Notes: a model not told the origin generated them from the letters alone. A stretch of DNA of 43,132 nt from Nostoc sp. 'Peltigera membranacea cyanobiont' 210A (GCF_002246015.1 NZ_NOLJ01000004.1:188702-231833), one strand, 5' to 3'. Shown: positions 1-8,424, counted from the first letter of the stretch. Made by a program: numbers and translations.

Positions 1-201
1 AAGATTGAAGGAAAGGTTGAAGGAGAAAGAACAATCGTTTTACGATTATTAAATCGGCGCGTGGGTAATATTCCTGATGCGCTTCTATCCCAGATTCAAG
101 GGTTATCGGTGGAACAGTTGGAAGCTTTAAGTGATGCTTTGTTGGATTTCTCTACTTTTGGTGATTTGGAAAGATGGTTACAAGGTGAAGTAAGGGGGTA
201 A
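1..201 (+). CDS. C-terminal end of a DUF4351 (Rpn/transposase-like nuclease family) protein, partial
   Basis: The frame is open from the first base and ends at TAA 199-201, so only the last 66 residues are present. They read as a DUF4351-type tail: a basic start rich in Gly-Glu-Lys, then LRLLNRRVGNIPDALLSQI, then a Leu/Ala-rich helix that closes with the usual FGDLERWLQ. In this family the tail follows a PD-(D/E)XK nuclease domain of the Rpn (recombination-promoting nuclease) type, which would lie upstream of this window. A decayed copy of the same tail follows 130 bp downstream, so the locus probably held a tandem pair. The DUF4351 assignment is fairly sure; the nuclease domain is inferred. 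Confidence 0.7.
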   Translation, partial: KIEGKVEGERTIVLRLLNRRVGNIPDALLSQIQGLSVEQLEALSDALLDFSTFGDLERWLQGEVRG

Positions 202-330
202 GTTTCACTCAGAGGCGCAAAGAAGAAGGGCGATCGCACTCCGTAAAATAATGATGGCTACAAATAAACTTTCCCAAAGTGAAGAAGCATTTGTAGACGC
301 GCAAGTATATCAGAAGCGGTGGAAGAAAAA

Positions 331-460
331 GTGCGATCGCTCGTCTTGCGACTGTTAAAACGACTTTTTGGTGAAATTGCTGAAGAACGTTGGAAGCGTT
401 AGCTTTGGCGTTGTTGGAATTGAGATTGCTGACTTAGAACGGTAGTTACAAAATCAATCA
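331..460 (+). pseudogene. Decayed DUF4351 tail, remnant of a second Rpn-type gene
   Basis: Three reading frames together spell a second DUF4351 tail. Frame one gives VRSLVLRLLKRLFGEIAEER and stops at 400-402. A shifted frame gives ALALALLE. A third frame from 422 gives EIADLER, then a stop in place of the usual Trp, then LQNQ. The order and spacing match the intact tail at 1-201. The piece therefore has at least two frameshifts and one Trp-to-stop change. It is non-coding today. Confidence 0.6.
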
Positions 461-498
461 GTAGATTCCTAAGTTAACTTCGTCGTTTTTCTGATATC

Positions 499-603
499 TT
501 AAAGCTTCATATTTTCAGCAATAGGCTCTTGAGCGCGAGCTTCAATTTTGGCTCGATATGCTGGTCGGAGTTTTCCCATTATATTATTCAGTTTTGTTGT
601 CAT
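499..603 (-). pseudogene. Truncated start of an XRE/HigA-type antitoxin gene
   Basis: A 34-codon frame starts at ATG 603 after a good Shine-Dalgarno (AAAAAGGAG on the minus strand). It reads MTTKLNNIMGKLRPAYRAKI and continues EARAQEPIAENMKL to a TAA at 499. This resembles the N-terminus of cyanobacterial XRE-family antitoxins, which typically have an ARAxELIAEEMTLRDLR-like stretch. Reading through the stop gives DIRKTTKLT, which continues the expected helix before another stop. The gene has therefore been cut by a nonsense change and lost its helix-turn-helix. No toxin partner is visible beside it. The resemblance is from memory of the family and is moderate. Confidence 0.5.
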
Positions 604-739
604 AGTTTTATTCTCCTTTTTCTTTCAATTGATGTCAGCTTAGTTAGACACAGCAGCGTAGTAACTTGATACTTGTTGAAATAAATGTAATACTAGTGAG
701 GCTATTACCAAAAAAGCTAGTACACTAGCTCAAAGAAAG

Positions 740-1867
740 TTGAACACCAGTCACTTGTTAGAATCTGAATCGTCGATATCCATTAATCATATTAATCTTC
801 TACTTGATAATCTTCATAAAATGGTTCCATGGCCAACAATGAAGACTATGTTGAATATCTGTGAGCTATCAATAGGAATGGGACGAGATAAAACTATCGA
901 GAGGCTATTGGATGAGAATAAAAAAGGAAATAAGTTCGATGATAATTTTGAGAAATTGAAAAATCTATATTACGATTATTTATTGGTTGGCAATAAAGCT
1001 ATAAAGATATTTAATAGCGAAAGAAAAATAATTGACGAATTAATAACTTCATTTCAATCGCATCAAATCGAAGAAACTGTTTTTCAAGAAACTTATCCTT
1101 TTTCACTCCCTGAAGAAAAGCTGAAGGAAACCGACTTATTCCCAAAACTTGTTGATATTAAAGATACAAATGAGAATTTATCACTTGTTTTTTGTACGAG
1201 ACATTCCTTTACCGAGCGTATTGAGATAAATCCTGAAGAACTCAGTATAGAAGCAAAAGATTATTTTAATGACTATGATGAAATTATTGGTATAAAAAGA
1301 TATATTAGACAGTTTTTCAATGTTGTTGTTTTGTGGAAGAAAAAGATACTTATAGAGGTTAGAATTGATATCGCTAATGGAGTTTCATCACAAGAACGCA
1401 ACACAGCTTTTTTTGAAACTGTAGGGCAGTTTAACAACTTAGCAAGAGAAAAATTAGGCATTGAGACAACGTTGAACGAATGTATTAACTTCTTCCCACT
1501 CATTGACAATCTATATAAATCTAGTGGTGAAGGAAAAGTGGGTGAAATTGCCTTCAATACTGATGAAGGTTCAACTAAGTCTGAAAGAATGCGACGAGGT
1601 GCAGTCGATCTCAGGGATGAGATATATCATAAAGCAGGCAGAGAAGCTGTAGATCATATTACTCCATATCGTCTTGCAATTTTGTGGAATTTTAAAATAT
1701 CGGAATACATAGAAACTCAGATCGAGCTTTTTTTACCAGGGAAATCTCGTGCTTTAAGTAGTACTGAACAACGCCTTGAAGAAGTTATAATAAAAAAATG
1801 TAGTGTTCTAGAAGAGTACAACTTTATTCTTGATAAAATTAATATGTATTTGAACAATGTTAGCTAG
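740..1867 (+). CDS. Unrecognised 375-aa protein, first gene of a three-gene operon
   Basis: I do not recognise this protein. It is charged, mostly alpha-helical in appearance, and has no signal peptide or membrane segment. The middle (about residues 140-260) has alternating hydrophobic stretches such as FFNVVVLWKKKILIEVRI that look like beta strands. The C-terminal part carries RRGAVDLRDEIYHKAGREAV and then a helical end. The listed start is TTG at 740, preceded by AAAGAAAG, which may act as a ribosome-binding site; an ATG at about residue 28 is an alternative. Its 3' end overlaps the next gene by 11 bp, so the two are almost certainly cotranscribed and translationally coupled. The region is AT-rich, uses many AAA/TTA codons, and has no HIP1 octamer, unlike the flanking genes. 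That suggests horizontal acquisition. Confidence 0.7.
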   Translation: MNTSHLLESESSISINHINLLLDNLHKMVPWPTMKTMLNICELSIGMGRDKTIERLLDENKKGNKFDDNFEKLKNLYYDYLLVGNKAIKIFNSERKIIDELITSFQSHQIEETVFQETYPFSLPEEKLKETDLFPKLVDIKDTNENLSLVFCTRHSFTERIEINPEELSIEAKDYFNDYDEIIGIKRYIRQFFNVVVLWKKKILIEVRIDIANGVSSQERNTAFFETVGQFNNLAREKLGIETTLNECINFFPLIDNLYKSSGEGKVGEIAFNTDEGSTKSERMRRGAVDLRDEIYHKAGREAVDHITPYRLAILWNFKISEYIETQIELFLPGKSRALSSTEQRLEEVIIKKCSVLEEYNFILDKINMYLNNVS

Positions 1868-2270
1868 CAAAGATGAGGTTAGAAGTCAAATTTATGAAGA
1901 CTGGGGCGAGAATCCACAGTCAGAAATTTGTTTTGCAGTGCTAGATTATTTACTTCGTGTGCCTATAAAAAATTTATTACATATTACTTATGGGAGTTTA
2001 AAAAAAGTTGTCGGGCAGAACTATACAAATGATGATCTATTAAAAGCAATTCAGTACTTGTGTGGAGAGCGGATGAATTTGCTAGAAATGAATTTTGAAA
2101 TTATAGAAAATGATGAAAATATTTTTATGTTATCGAAAGAAGAAGTAAAGATTGCTCAAGAAACAGGACAACTTATTCATCCTGAAACAGGAAAATTAGT
2201 TAACAACTTTAAACAAAAAGTTTTTGTCTACTTTCAACCAGGCTCTTTAGTTAAAAGTATTGCTCAGTAA
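1857..2270 (+). CDS. Small protein with a possible winged-helix fold, second gene of the operon
   Basis: This 137-residue soluble protein starts at an ATG inside the end of the upstream gene (11-bp overlap). Residues about 25-75 read as three helices (FAVLDYLLRVPIKNLLHITY, then SLKKVVGQNYTNDDLLKAIQ, then CGERMNLLEMNF) followed by short strands. That pattern fits a winged helix-turn-helix. The C-terminal part has HPETGKLVNNF and KVFVYFQPG. No enzymatic motif is visible. It could be a DNA-binding or adaptor subunit for the proteins on either side, but this is inferred from size and predicted fold only. I do not recognise the family. Confidence 0.7.
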   Translation: MLASKDEVRSQIYEDWGENPQSEICFAVLDYLLRVPIKNLLHITYGSLKKVVGQNYTNDDLLKAIQYLCGERMNLLEMNFEIIENDENIFMLSKEEVKIAQETGQLIHPETGKLVNNFKQKVFVYFQPGSLVKSIAQ

Positions 2271-2272
2271 TA

Positions 2273-2935
2273 ATGTCAATAGAGAATTTAACCTTACTTG
2301 AATTACAAAAACTTGAGGGAAATATTCCAGAACTTGATGGTTTCATATCAAGAATTTTAGCAAAAACCTATGATGACTTCATTGATGTTCTTTATAAAGA
2401 TATCGACACAATAATTTTTACAAAGGAAGAAAACCCTGAACTCTATCAGTTAGACAAGAAAGAAGATAGATTGACAGTAGAAATAATGCAGCAATTACGT
2501 CGCATGGGCTACCAAGCATCACATGATACGAAAATTGGTGGTCATGCTGATCTTGTTGTCAAGAAGAAAGAGTACATATGGATTGGAGAAGCAAAAATTC
2601 ATAAAGACTACGAATATTTGTGGCAAGGTTTTCAGCAGCTTAATACTCGATACTCAACTGGGGATTGTAATCAAAAAGATGGTGGACTATTAATTTATAT
2701 TTTTGTGCAAAATACAAAATCTGTTATGGAAAAATGGCAAGAGTATTTATCTGCCAAGAATTTGATAAATTACGCCTATTTCTTTTGTCGAAAGAGGAGT
2801 TTGGCTTTCTTTTCAACTCATATACATGATAGTTCTGGACAAGTATTTACAGTTAGACATATGCCAATAATACTTCATTTTAGCCCTAAAGATAAAAGTG
2901 CAATGAGAGCAAAGCTAGAGAAAAAGAAAGGGTAA
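2273..2935 (+). CDS. PD-(D/E)XK nuclease-like protein, third gene of the operon
   Basis: This 220-residue protein starts 2 bp after the stop of the previous gene. It shows the layout of a restriction-endonuclease-like core: a helix with a conserved-looking Glu (RLTVEIMQQLRRMGY, about 66-80), then GGHADLVV with the metal-binding Asp, then a strand IWIGEAKIHKDYEYLW carrying the E-x-K pair, then GFQQL with a Gln, and later the strand GGLLIYIFV. That is the D-(X)n-E-X-K signature of the PD-(D/E)XK superfamily. I infer DNA cleavage as its role. The position as last gene of a tight operon with a possible DNA-binding partner suggests a restriction or anti-phage module. No methyltransferase is nearby, so a classical restriction-modification pair is unlikely. 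Confidence 0.75.
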   Translation: MSIENLTLLELQKLEGNIPELDGFISRILAKTYDDFIDVLYKDIDTIIFTKEENPELYQLDKKEDRLTVEIMQQLRRMGYQASHDTKIGGHADLVVKKKEYIWIGEAKIHKDYEYLWQGFQQLNTRYSTGDCNQKDGGLLIYIFVQNTKSVMEKWQEYLSAKNLINYAYFFCRKRSLAFFSTHIHDSSGQVFTVRHMPIILHFSPKDKSAMRAKLEKKKG

Positions 2936-3058
2936 ATGTATTTTTAGCTTGAAGCGACGACTGAGTAATAGTAGTAATCAGCATTTGCTTGCATTTGAAA
3001 TGCATATAGTAAAGCATTTTTAACTTTCATTCCACAAGCATTTCATCTAGTGAGATTA

Positions 3059-4837
3059 TTAAATCGTAATATCTGCGGCAAACTTCCTTAAATTCTCCTG
3101 TCGCCACTTAGCATCAGCTTTGCGATTTGTCTGCAACTCCAAAATCCGAATTCCTGTAGCTGGTAGCGAGTTTAATCTTTGCTGCAATTGCTGCCAAGAA
3201 GTAATCAATTCATGCTGTACATTATAAGTAGCGCACAACTGAGCAAAATCAATATCCTGGGGAGTGCCGAAAAACTCTTCAAATGGCGGGTCAAATTTAG
3301 CAATGGGTAACATTTCAAAAATACCACCACCATTGTTATTGATTAACAAAATTGTGAGATGCCCGACAAACTTATTGCGGATTAAAAAACCATTGGTGTC
3401 ATGTAACAGCGCTAAATCTCCCGTTAACATCACACTACTTTGCTGGCGATGGGCAATTCCTAAAGCTGTGGATAATGTGCCATCGATGCCATTTGCACCC
3501 CGATTAAAATGCGATCGCACTCCTAAATTATTCGGTTTCCAGAAATATTCCACATCCCGCACAGGCATACTATTGGCAATAAACAGAGGCGTTTCTGGCG
3601 GTAAAATCTGAGAAATTAACCAAGCTGCTTTACTCTCAATGATTTCATCTATCTTCCCCATCGTCTGATCAACCGCTAACCTAACCTTCGCTTCTGCATT
3701 ACACCATTGCTTTCCATAGTCTGAAGATAAAGATAAATTTCCCTCCTCAACTTTTATTTCTTCTACAGATATCCGTAAATGCGTCGTCCTCCCATGCAAA
3801 GGGTCGAGGTTTTGGTCACTAGGATCGATTACCCAGCGTCGGGGTTGAGTTGTATCTATCCAGCTACGCAGTTCTTTACTCGTAGGCATTTCACCCACCT
3901 GAATCACTATTTCGGGCGCTAGCTGCTTTGCTAGTTGCTGATTTCGCAAAATCAGGTCATAAGTGGAAATCAAATAAGGGTTGAGTTCGGCATAATTTCT
4001 GACTGGGGAAAGTCCCTCAGCTAGCACGGGCCATTTGAGAGTTTGGGAAAGGTGCGCGATCGCTCTACAATACTCTTCTGGTTGCGACGGTTGAGCAACA
4101 CCTGCGATGATGATACCGCGATCGCATTCTTTCCATTGTTGGGGAATGGGGAATGGGGCACTTGTACTGAGCGAAGTCGAAGTATTGGGAATGGGGGATG
4201 GGTTGGCTATTCCTGCGAAGAAGTCTTCTGATTCCAACTGCGATCGCAAATAACTCAAGTCGGTTCCATCAGGAAGAGGCGCTAAGGGATCGCGAAAGGG
4301 AATATTCAAATGTACTGGCCCCTTTGTAGGAGTTTGCGATCTTTCCCAGCTATGAATTACCGTTTGTCGCAGATAAGCTAGCATTCCCAGATCGGCGGAG
4401 GGTAAGGCTAACTCTGTTTGCCAATTTGGGTAGTTTCCATATAATCTCAATTGATCTACAGTTTGCCCAGAGTGACAATCTCGCAATTCTGGAGGTCTAT
4501 CGGTGGTTAATATCAACAGTGGTACGCGACTATATGAAGCTTCTATTACTGCGGAATAAAAATTTGCTCCTGCTGTACCAGAGGTACAAACTATTACCAC
4601 TGGGCGTCCGGTTGCTTTAGCTTGTCCCAAAGCAAAAAAGGCGGCGGAACGTTCATCGAGAATGGAAATCGCTTCAATCTCAGGTGCTTGTTGAGCAAAA
4701 GCGATCGCTAGGGGTGTAGAGCGCGATCCGGGGCAAATGATGGCACAAGTCAATCCCAACCGCTTTAGAGTCTCTGTTAAAATATAAGCCCAAACTTGAT
4801 TAACATTCCTATAAGCGATCGGCATTAAATCAAACAT
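3059..4837 (-). CDS. menD: MenD, SEPHCHC synthase (2-succinyl-5-enolpyruvyl-6-hydroxy-3-cyclohexene-1-carboxylate synthase)
   Basis: MenD is a thiamine-diphosphate enzyme that joins isochorismate and 2-oxoglutarate on the route to menaquinone; in cyanobacteria the product is phylloquinone for photosystem I. The 592 residues fit the family. Visible marks are CPGSRSTPLAIAFAQQAPEI near the N-terminus, ILDERSAAFFALG with a Glu that activates ThDP, CTSGTAGANFYSAVIEA, DRPPELRDCHSGQTVDQLRL, and the cofactor-binding segment LTGDLALLHDTNG at about 470-485. Residues about 205-238 (IANPSPIPNTSTS and onward) are not family-like: they are encoded by a dispersed intergenic-type repeat inserted in frame. 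The gene is divergent from folB. An ATG at 4837 is a sensible start. Confidence 0.95.
   Translation of the reverse strand: MFDLMPIAYRNVNQVWAYILTETLKRLGLTCAIICPGSRSTPLAIAFAQQAPEIEAISILDERSAAFFALGQAKATGRPVVIVCTSGTAGANFYSAVIEASYSRVPLLILTTDRPPELRDCHSGQTVDQLRLYGNYPNWQTELALPSADLGMLAYLRQTVIHSWERSQTPTKGPVHLNIPFRDPLAPLPDGTDLSYLRSQLESEDFFAGIANPSPIPNTSTSLSTSAPFPIPQQWKECDRGIIIAGVAQPSQPEEYCRAIAHLSQTLKWPVLAEGLSPVRNYAELNPYLISTYDLILRNQQLAKQLAPEIVIQVGEMPTSKELRSWIDTTQPRRWVIDPSDQNLDPLHGRTTHLRISVEEIKVEEGNLSLSSDYGKQWCNAEAKVRLAVDQTMGKIDEIIESKAAWLISQILPPETPLFIANSMPVRDVEYFWKPNNLGVRSHFNRGANGIDGTLSTALGIAHRQQSSVMLTGDLALLHDTNGFLIRNKFVGHLTILLINNNGGGIFEMLPIAKFDPPFEEFFGTPQDIDFAQLCATYNVQHELITSWQQLQQRLNSLPATGIRILELQTNRKADAKWRQENLRKFAADITI
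4138..4207. repeat. Dispersed mosaic repeat inserted in frame within menD
   Basis: The stretch combines GGGGAATGGGGAATGGGG with ACTTGTACTGAGCGAAGTCG and a second GGGAATGGGGGATGGG. The same modules occur between genes elsewhere in this window, for example inverted at 12871-12960. Here they lie inside an uninterrupted menD frame and encode a Ser/Thr/Pro-rich linker. Confidence 0.7.
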
Positions 4838-5004
4838 AGCTATAAAACAATCTTAAATTTTAGATTTTGTCTAGGGAAATTCAATTTAAAATCCATCAAT
4901 GCGGTGTTGAGTTCCATCACCGCCACACGAGTTTCTGGGAAAGAAAATCTCCAAGCAAACTTGCTGAACTTTCTACAAAATGCACAATTTGCTCTCAAAC
5001 TTTT

Positions 5005-5373
5005 ATGGACTGCATTCATTTAACGGGAATTCGCGGCTATGGCTACACTGGGTATCTACCAGAAGAACAGGTACTAGGACAATGGTTTGAGGTGGATGTG
5101 AGGTTATGGTTGGATATCTCCACAGCGGCCAAGACTGACGCGATCGAAGACACTTTAGATTATCGCAGCGTCATTAGCTTGATACAACATCTGATCAAAA
5201 CGTCTAAATTTGTTTTGGTGGAGAAATTGGTAACAACGATCGCAGATTCTATTCTCCAAGAGTGCGATCGTGTAACAAAAGTCCAAGTTACTCTCAGCAA
5301 ACCTGCTGCACCTATTCCAGACTTTGGTGGCAAAATTAACATTGAACTGACTAAAAGTAAGTCCAATCTTTAA
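5005..5373 (+). CDS. folB: FolB, dihydroneopterin aldolase
   Basis: FolB cleaves 7,8-dihydroneopterin to 6-hydroxymethyl-dihydropterin in folate synthesis. From the ATG at 5005 the protein has 122 residues, the normal size. It shows IHLTGIRGYGYTGYLPEEQ (the family usually has GIRxxGxxGxxxEEQ), FEVDV, DTLDYRSV, the Glu of LVEKLVTTIADSIL, and the closing VTLSKPAAPIPDFGG. The frame is open further upstream to a TTG at 4867, but the extra 46 residues are not like the family, so I prefer the ATG. It is divergent from menD with a shared intergenic region of about 170 bp. Confidence 0.92.
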   Translation: MDCIHLTGIRGYGYTGYLPEEQVLGQWFEVDVRLWLDISTAAKTDAIEDTLDYRSVISLIQHLIKTSKFVLVEKLVTTIADSILQECDRVTKVQVTLSKPAAPIPDFGGKINIELTKSKSNL

Positions 5374-6357
5374 ATCCACACAATGTGTTTTTTTGCAATA
5401 TCTATCAGCTAGCAAAGAACAGGGGGTTTACGTCGAGCTTGGAACTGTCTCATAATGAGAATCTTTTCTGCCATTGCTACCAGCACCTGTTGATTACCAA
5501 AAAACTAAAAAACACCGCGATCTGCTGATGAACATTTAACTTGCATATTTTCAGAGGACAGGAATTGTGATTAAGTATTAACCAGAAGCTATAGGGCTAG
5601 TATTTTATTTTTAAAATACGCGTAGTGACGTGGCAAGGCTAAAATAGTGCAGTTAAAAATATCTCAAATATTGAGATTTGAGAAACATAACTAATTTTCT
5701 ATTGTACATATTTAGGCTTGCCATGTTATTACAAGAAAACTAAGACTTTTTTTTTAAAGTTACGGTTTTTATATAAACATTTATAATTAATACGAGTTTA
5801 CTCATCATTAAAGATTTCAGACAGCTTTAGACCGTAATCTAGACCTCATATAATATAAAATATATTTTTTGTAGATAAAGTAGCATTAAACTATTTAATT
5901 ACAGGTAACAATTAATAATTCAGTGTATGTATATTAGTATATTACATACGATACGAGCTAGATTTTTGAACTTATATTAAAGTAATATACTGTGATTTTA
6001 TGAAATTTTATTCTTGATTAATTTGTATATAGATATTATACTTAGTATTTATACTTTCCTAATAAAAAATTATTGTATACATTTTAAAATCAGTTTTTGA
6101 GTGCTTGATAATTACATTCTAATTTGAATTTGATGTTTATTAGCATCATATTAGCTACATAAATTAATCAAAATTAGCTTTAGCAAGCATAGAAATTTTC
6201 GGAGATTAATAACATGATGCTATTTACTAATTAGTCAGTATTAATATCAAGCAATAATACAGGGTAGTTAGAGATTGTTTATGATAAGATAAGCGCTTTT
6301 GACTTGAGTTGACACTGACAACAAGAATCTGAACCTTAGCAAACAGGTTATCGTAAC
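5374..6357. other. Long AT-rich intergenic region
   Basis: Nearly 1 kb without a convincing gene. It holds one MITE-like element (5622-5731) and otherwise very AT-rich sequence with many short A and T runs, especially 5730-6200. The stretch just before 6358 must contain the promoter and leader of the GGDEF gene. I see no clear RNA gene. Confidence 0.6.
5622..5731. mobile_element. MITE-like element with imperfect 25-bp terminal inverted repeats, copy 1
   Basis: The left end reads GTAGTGACGTGGCAAGGCTA followed by AAATA. The right end, read in reverse complement, is GTAATAACATGGCAAGCCTA followed by AATA. The ends thus match over about 25 bp with a few changes. No open frame lies between them. 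A related copy with a nearly identical left end is at 34971-35072. The size (110 bp) and structure fit a non-autonomous element; the parent transposase is not in the window. Confidence 0.6.
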
Positions 6358-7638
6358 ATGTTCGCCCGCAAAATCCTAGTTGTTGAGGATGAAAAAAATA
6401 TAGCCTCAAATATTAGAAAAAGTTTACAAAAATTAGGTTACTTAGTATCAGAAATAACTGAATCTGGTGAAGAGGTAATAAAAAAGGTAGCAGAAACTCA
6501 TCCACATTTAGTATTAATTGATATCTGTCTAGCTGAAATAGACGGTCTCCACGTAGCTGACATTATTCAGAATAACTTTCATGTGCCTGTAGTATATCTA
6601 ACGGAGTATTCGGAATATAAAACATTACATAAAAATCAGCTAAGTGAGCCTTTTAGTTACATAGCCAAATCATTTATTGAAAGTGACTTACATTTTGTGA
6701 TTGAAATGACCCTGTACAAACATCAGAGCAAAAAAATATTATACGAAGAAAAACAGAGGTTGATGACAATTATTAATAGTATGGGTTGTGCAGTGATTGT
6801 TACCTATGCAAATGGTTGTATTGAAATGATGAATCCCATAGCAGAACTAATCACTGGTTGGAAGCAAAGTGAAGCGTTGGGGAAAGATTTGATAGAAATC
6901 GTTAACTTAGTTAATAAAGATGTAGGAGAAAAAATTGAAAATTTAGCCACTTATGCAATCGAAGCAGGTGAAATTTTCAATTTACCAGAAAACTGTACAT
7001 TAATTACCAAAGATGGCAAAGAAATAGCGATTGGGGATAATGTTGCACCTATCCGCGATCGAGATGGCAATATTACTGGCGCGGTTTTAGTTTTTCAAGA
7101 CATTACTAAACGTAAGCAGACAGAGGCACAACTGATCCGCAATGCGTTTTATGATGGGCTAACAGAATTACCGAATCGTGTTTTATTTTTAGATCGGCTC
7201 AGACAAACTATTGAACGTAGCAAACGCAGAAGCGATTATTATTTTGCAGTTTTATTTTTGGATTTAGATGGCTTCAAAGAGATTAACGATCGCTTTGGGC
7301 ATGGAATAGGGGATGATTTTTTAGTAGCGATCGCTAGACGTTTAGAGTCATGCTTACGCAGTGGCGATACTCTAGCACGATTTGGTGGTGATGAGTTTAC
7401 TGTTCTTTTGGAGGATATTAAAGACATTACCGACGCTACCAATGTTGCCAAACGTATTCAAGACTCTTTACGATTGCCAGTGAATCTCAATGGATATCAA
7501 TTATCTACTACAGCGAGCATTGGTATTACTTGGAATTTTAGTAGTTATGAGGAGCCGACAACTCTGCTGCGGGATGCTGATATTGCTATGTACCAAGCTA
7601 AACGCCAGGGAAAAGCTACTTATGCCATATTTAGTTAA
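6358..7638 (+). CDS. Response regulator with REC, PAS and GGDEF domains (diguanylate cyclase)
   Basis: This 426-residue cytosolic protein is likely to make cyclic-di-GMP under control of a histidine kinase. REC domain: acidic pair at E10-D11, phospho-acceptor D55 in LVLIDICL, T82, and K104 in YIAKS. A PAS domain follows (about 130-255), with IINSMGCAVIVT and the closing GAVLVFQDITKRKQTE. The GGDEF domain spans about 265-426; it begins FYDGLTELPNR and has an intact GGDEF at 343-347. An RSGD inhibitory site (RxxD) lies five residues before it, so product inhibition is expected. No EAL domain is present. The gene stands alone after a long spacer, so its kinase partner is not evident. Confidence 0.93.
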   Translation: MFARKILVVEDEKNIASNIRKSLQKLGYLVSEITESGEEVIKKVAETHPHLVLIDICLAEIDGLHVADIIQNNFHVPVVYLTEYSEYKTLHKNQLSEPFSYIAKSFIESDLHFVIEMTLYKHQSKKILYEEKQRLMTIINSMGCAVIVTYANGCIEMMNPIAELITGWKQSEALGKDLIEIVNLVNKDVGEKIENLATYAIEAGEIFNLPENCTLITKDGKEIAIGDNVAPIRDRDGNITGAVLVFQDITKRKQTEAQLIRNAFYDGLTELPNRVLFLDRLRQTIERSKRRSDYYFAVLFLDLDGFKEINDRFGHGIGDDFLVAIARRLESCLRSGDTLARFGGDEFTVLLEDIKDITDATNVAKRIQDSLRLPVNLNGYQLSTTASIGITWNFSSYEEPTTLLRDADIAMYQAKRQGKATYAIFS

Positions 7639-7880
7639 GAATGAAATATGCTACTCTAGGCGCTACTAAGGTTATGGTATACAACCGAGAAGCCCTATAA
7701 ATCTGTCATCGAAAAAACCGAAAAACAGAATTCAGCAGTCAGTAGCCAGAATGGGCTAAACCTTAGCTATCCGCTAACAGAAGTGAATTCTTTATGACTG
7801 GCGGACTTAGACAAGCGCTCAGGCAAAGGCTGAAAATAGGTTTAAGTTTGCCACTTTGATTCTGAATTCTGCATTCTTCT
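7639..7880. other. Intergenic region with dispersed-repeat remnants
   Basis: The stretch around 7750-7800 (CAGAATGGGCTA, then GCTAACAGAAGTGAATTC) resembles the one at 23715-23765 (CTGAATGGGCTACG, then GCTAACAGAAATCAGAAG). No gene is seen. It separates the convergent GGDEF and CcbP-like genes. Confidence 0.4.
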
Positions 7881-8261
7881 TCAAAACTTATAACCTCTAG
7901 CAATCCAATAGAGCCAGTCTGCGATCGCTTCTTGAGTTTCACTGTCAGCATCAATGGCTACTACTTCAGATAATTTTGCAGAATATACATCATCATCCTT
8001 ACCATTAATATAAGCAACCTCTACAAACATATCTTTTAAACACTCATCATCTGGGGCCATTCCCAGTACTTCGACTTGTTTCTCCTCGACAGCACCTGAT
8101 TTGCGTCCCTTCTTAGTCCATGTAGCCAAAAAGGGAAAATTCAGAACCTCTTCGAGGTAGTAGTACCAACCCATAGCCCGGTCTTCTTTGTCTTCAGCAT
8201 CTACAATAATCTCTGTTTTAATGCGATGCTCTCGGTTTTCGTCGGCTTCAACACTAGGCAT
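7881..8261 (-). CDS. CcbP-like calcium-binding protein
   Basis: This small acidic protein of 126 residues resembles the cyanobacterial calcium-binding protein CcbP. That protein buffers Ca2+ in Anabaena and is linked to heterocyst differentiation. Family-like stretches are DRAMGWYYYLEEVLNFPFLA at about 28-47, then VEVLGMAPDDECLKDMFVEV, and the end DSETQEAIADWLYWIARGY. Acidic residues run along the whole chain, as expected for low-affinity Ca2+ binding without an EF hand. The ATG at 8261 is a natural start. The family assignment rests on remembered sequence pattern. Whether it acts in heterocyst control here is inference. Confidence 0.72.
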   Translation of the reverse strand: MPSVEADENREHRIKTEIIVDAEDKEDRAMGWYYYLEEVLNFPFLATWTKKGRKSGAVEEKQVEVLGMAPDDECLKDMFVEVAYINGKDDDVYSAKLSEVVAIDADSETQEAIADWLYWIARGYKF

Positions 8262-8424
8262 AAGATAACACTTTGCGTATAATTCATTTTGATAATACTA
8301 CCAAAATGTTTCTAAAATCATACTTAAATATATCTATTATGTCCGCTTAATTACTTATTCACCTCTAAGAACCCCACCCTTTAATTGCCTCTTTGCAAAC
8401 TCTTAGGGCAAGGTGGGGTGAAAT

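Larger units (their letters stand above)
204..739. other. Accessory junk region between the partial Rpn gene and the three-gene operon
   Basis: There is no intact gene in this stretch. It contains two HIP1-like sites (near 232 and 334), the decayed DUF4351 tail and the broken antitoxin start. From about 620 to 739 it is AT-rich and could hold the promoter of the operon that starts at 740. No clear -10/-35 pair stands out. Confidence 0.5.

Noticed and set aside
4867..5004. N-terminal extension of folB from a TTG
   Set aside because: The added 46 residues are not like FolB, and the ATG at 5005 gives the normal length.
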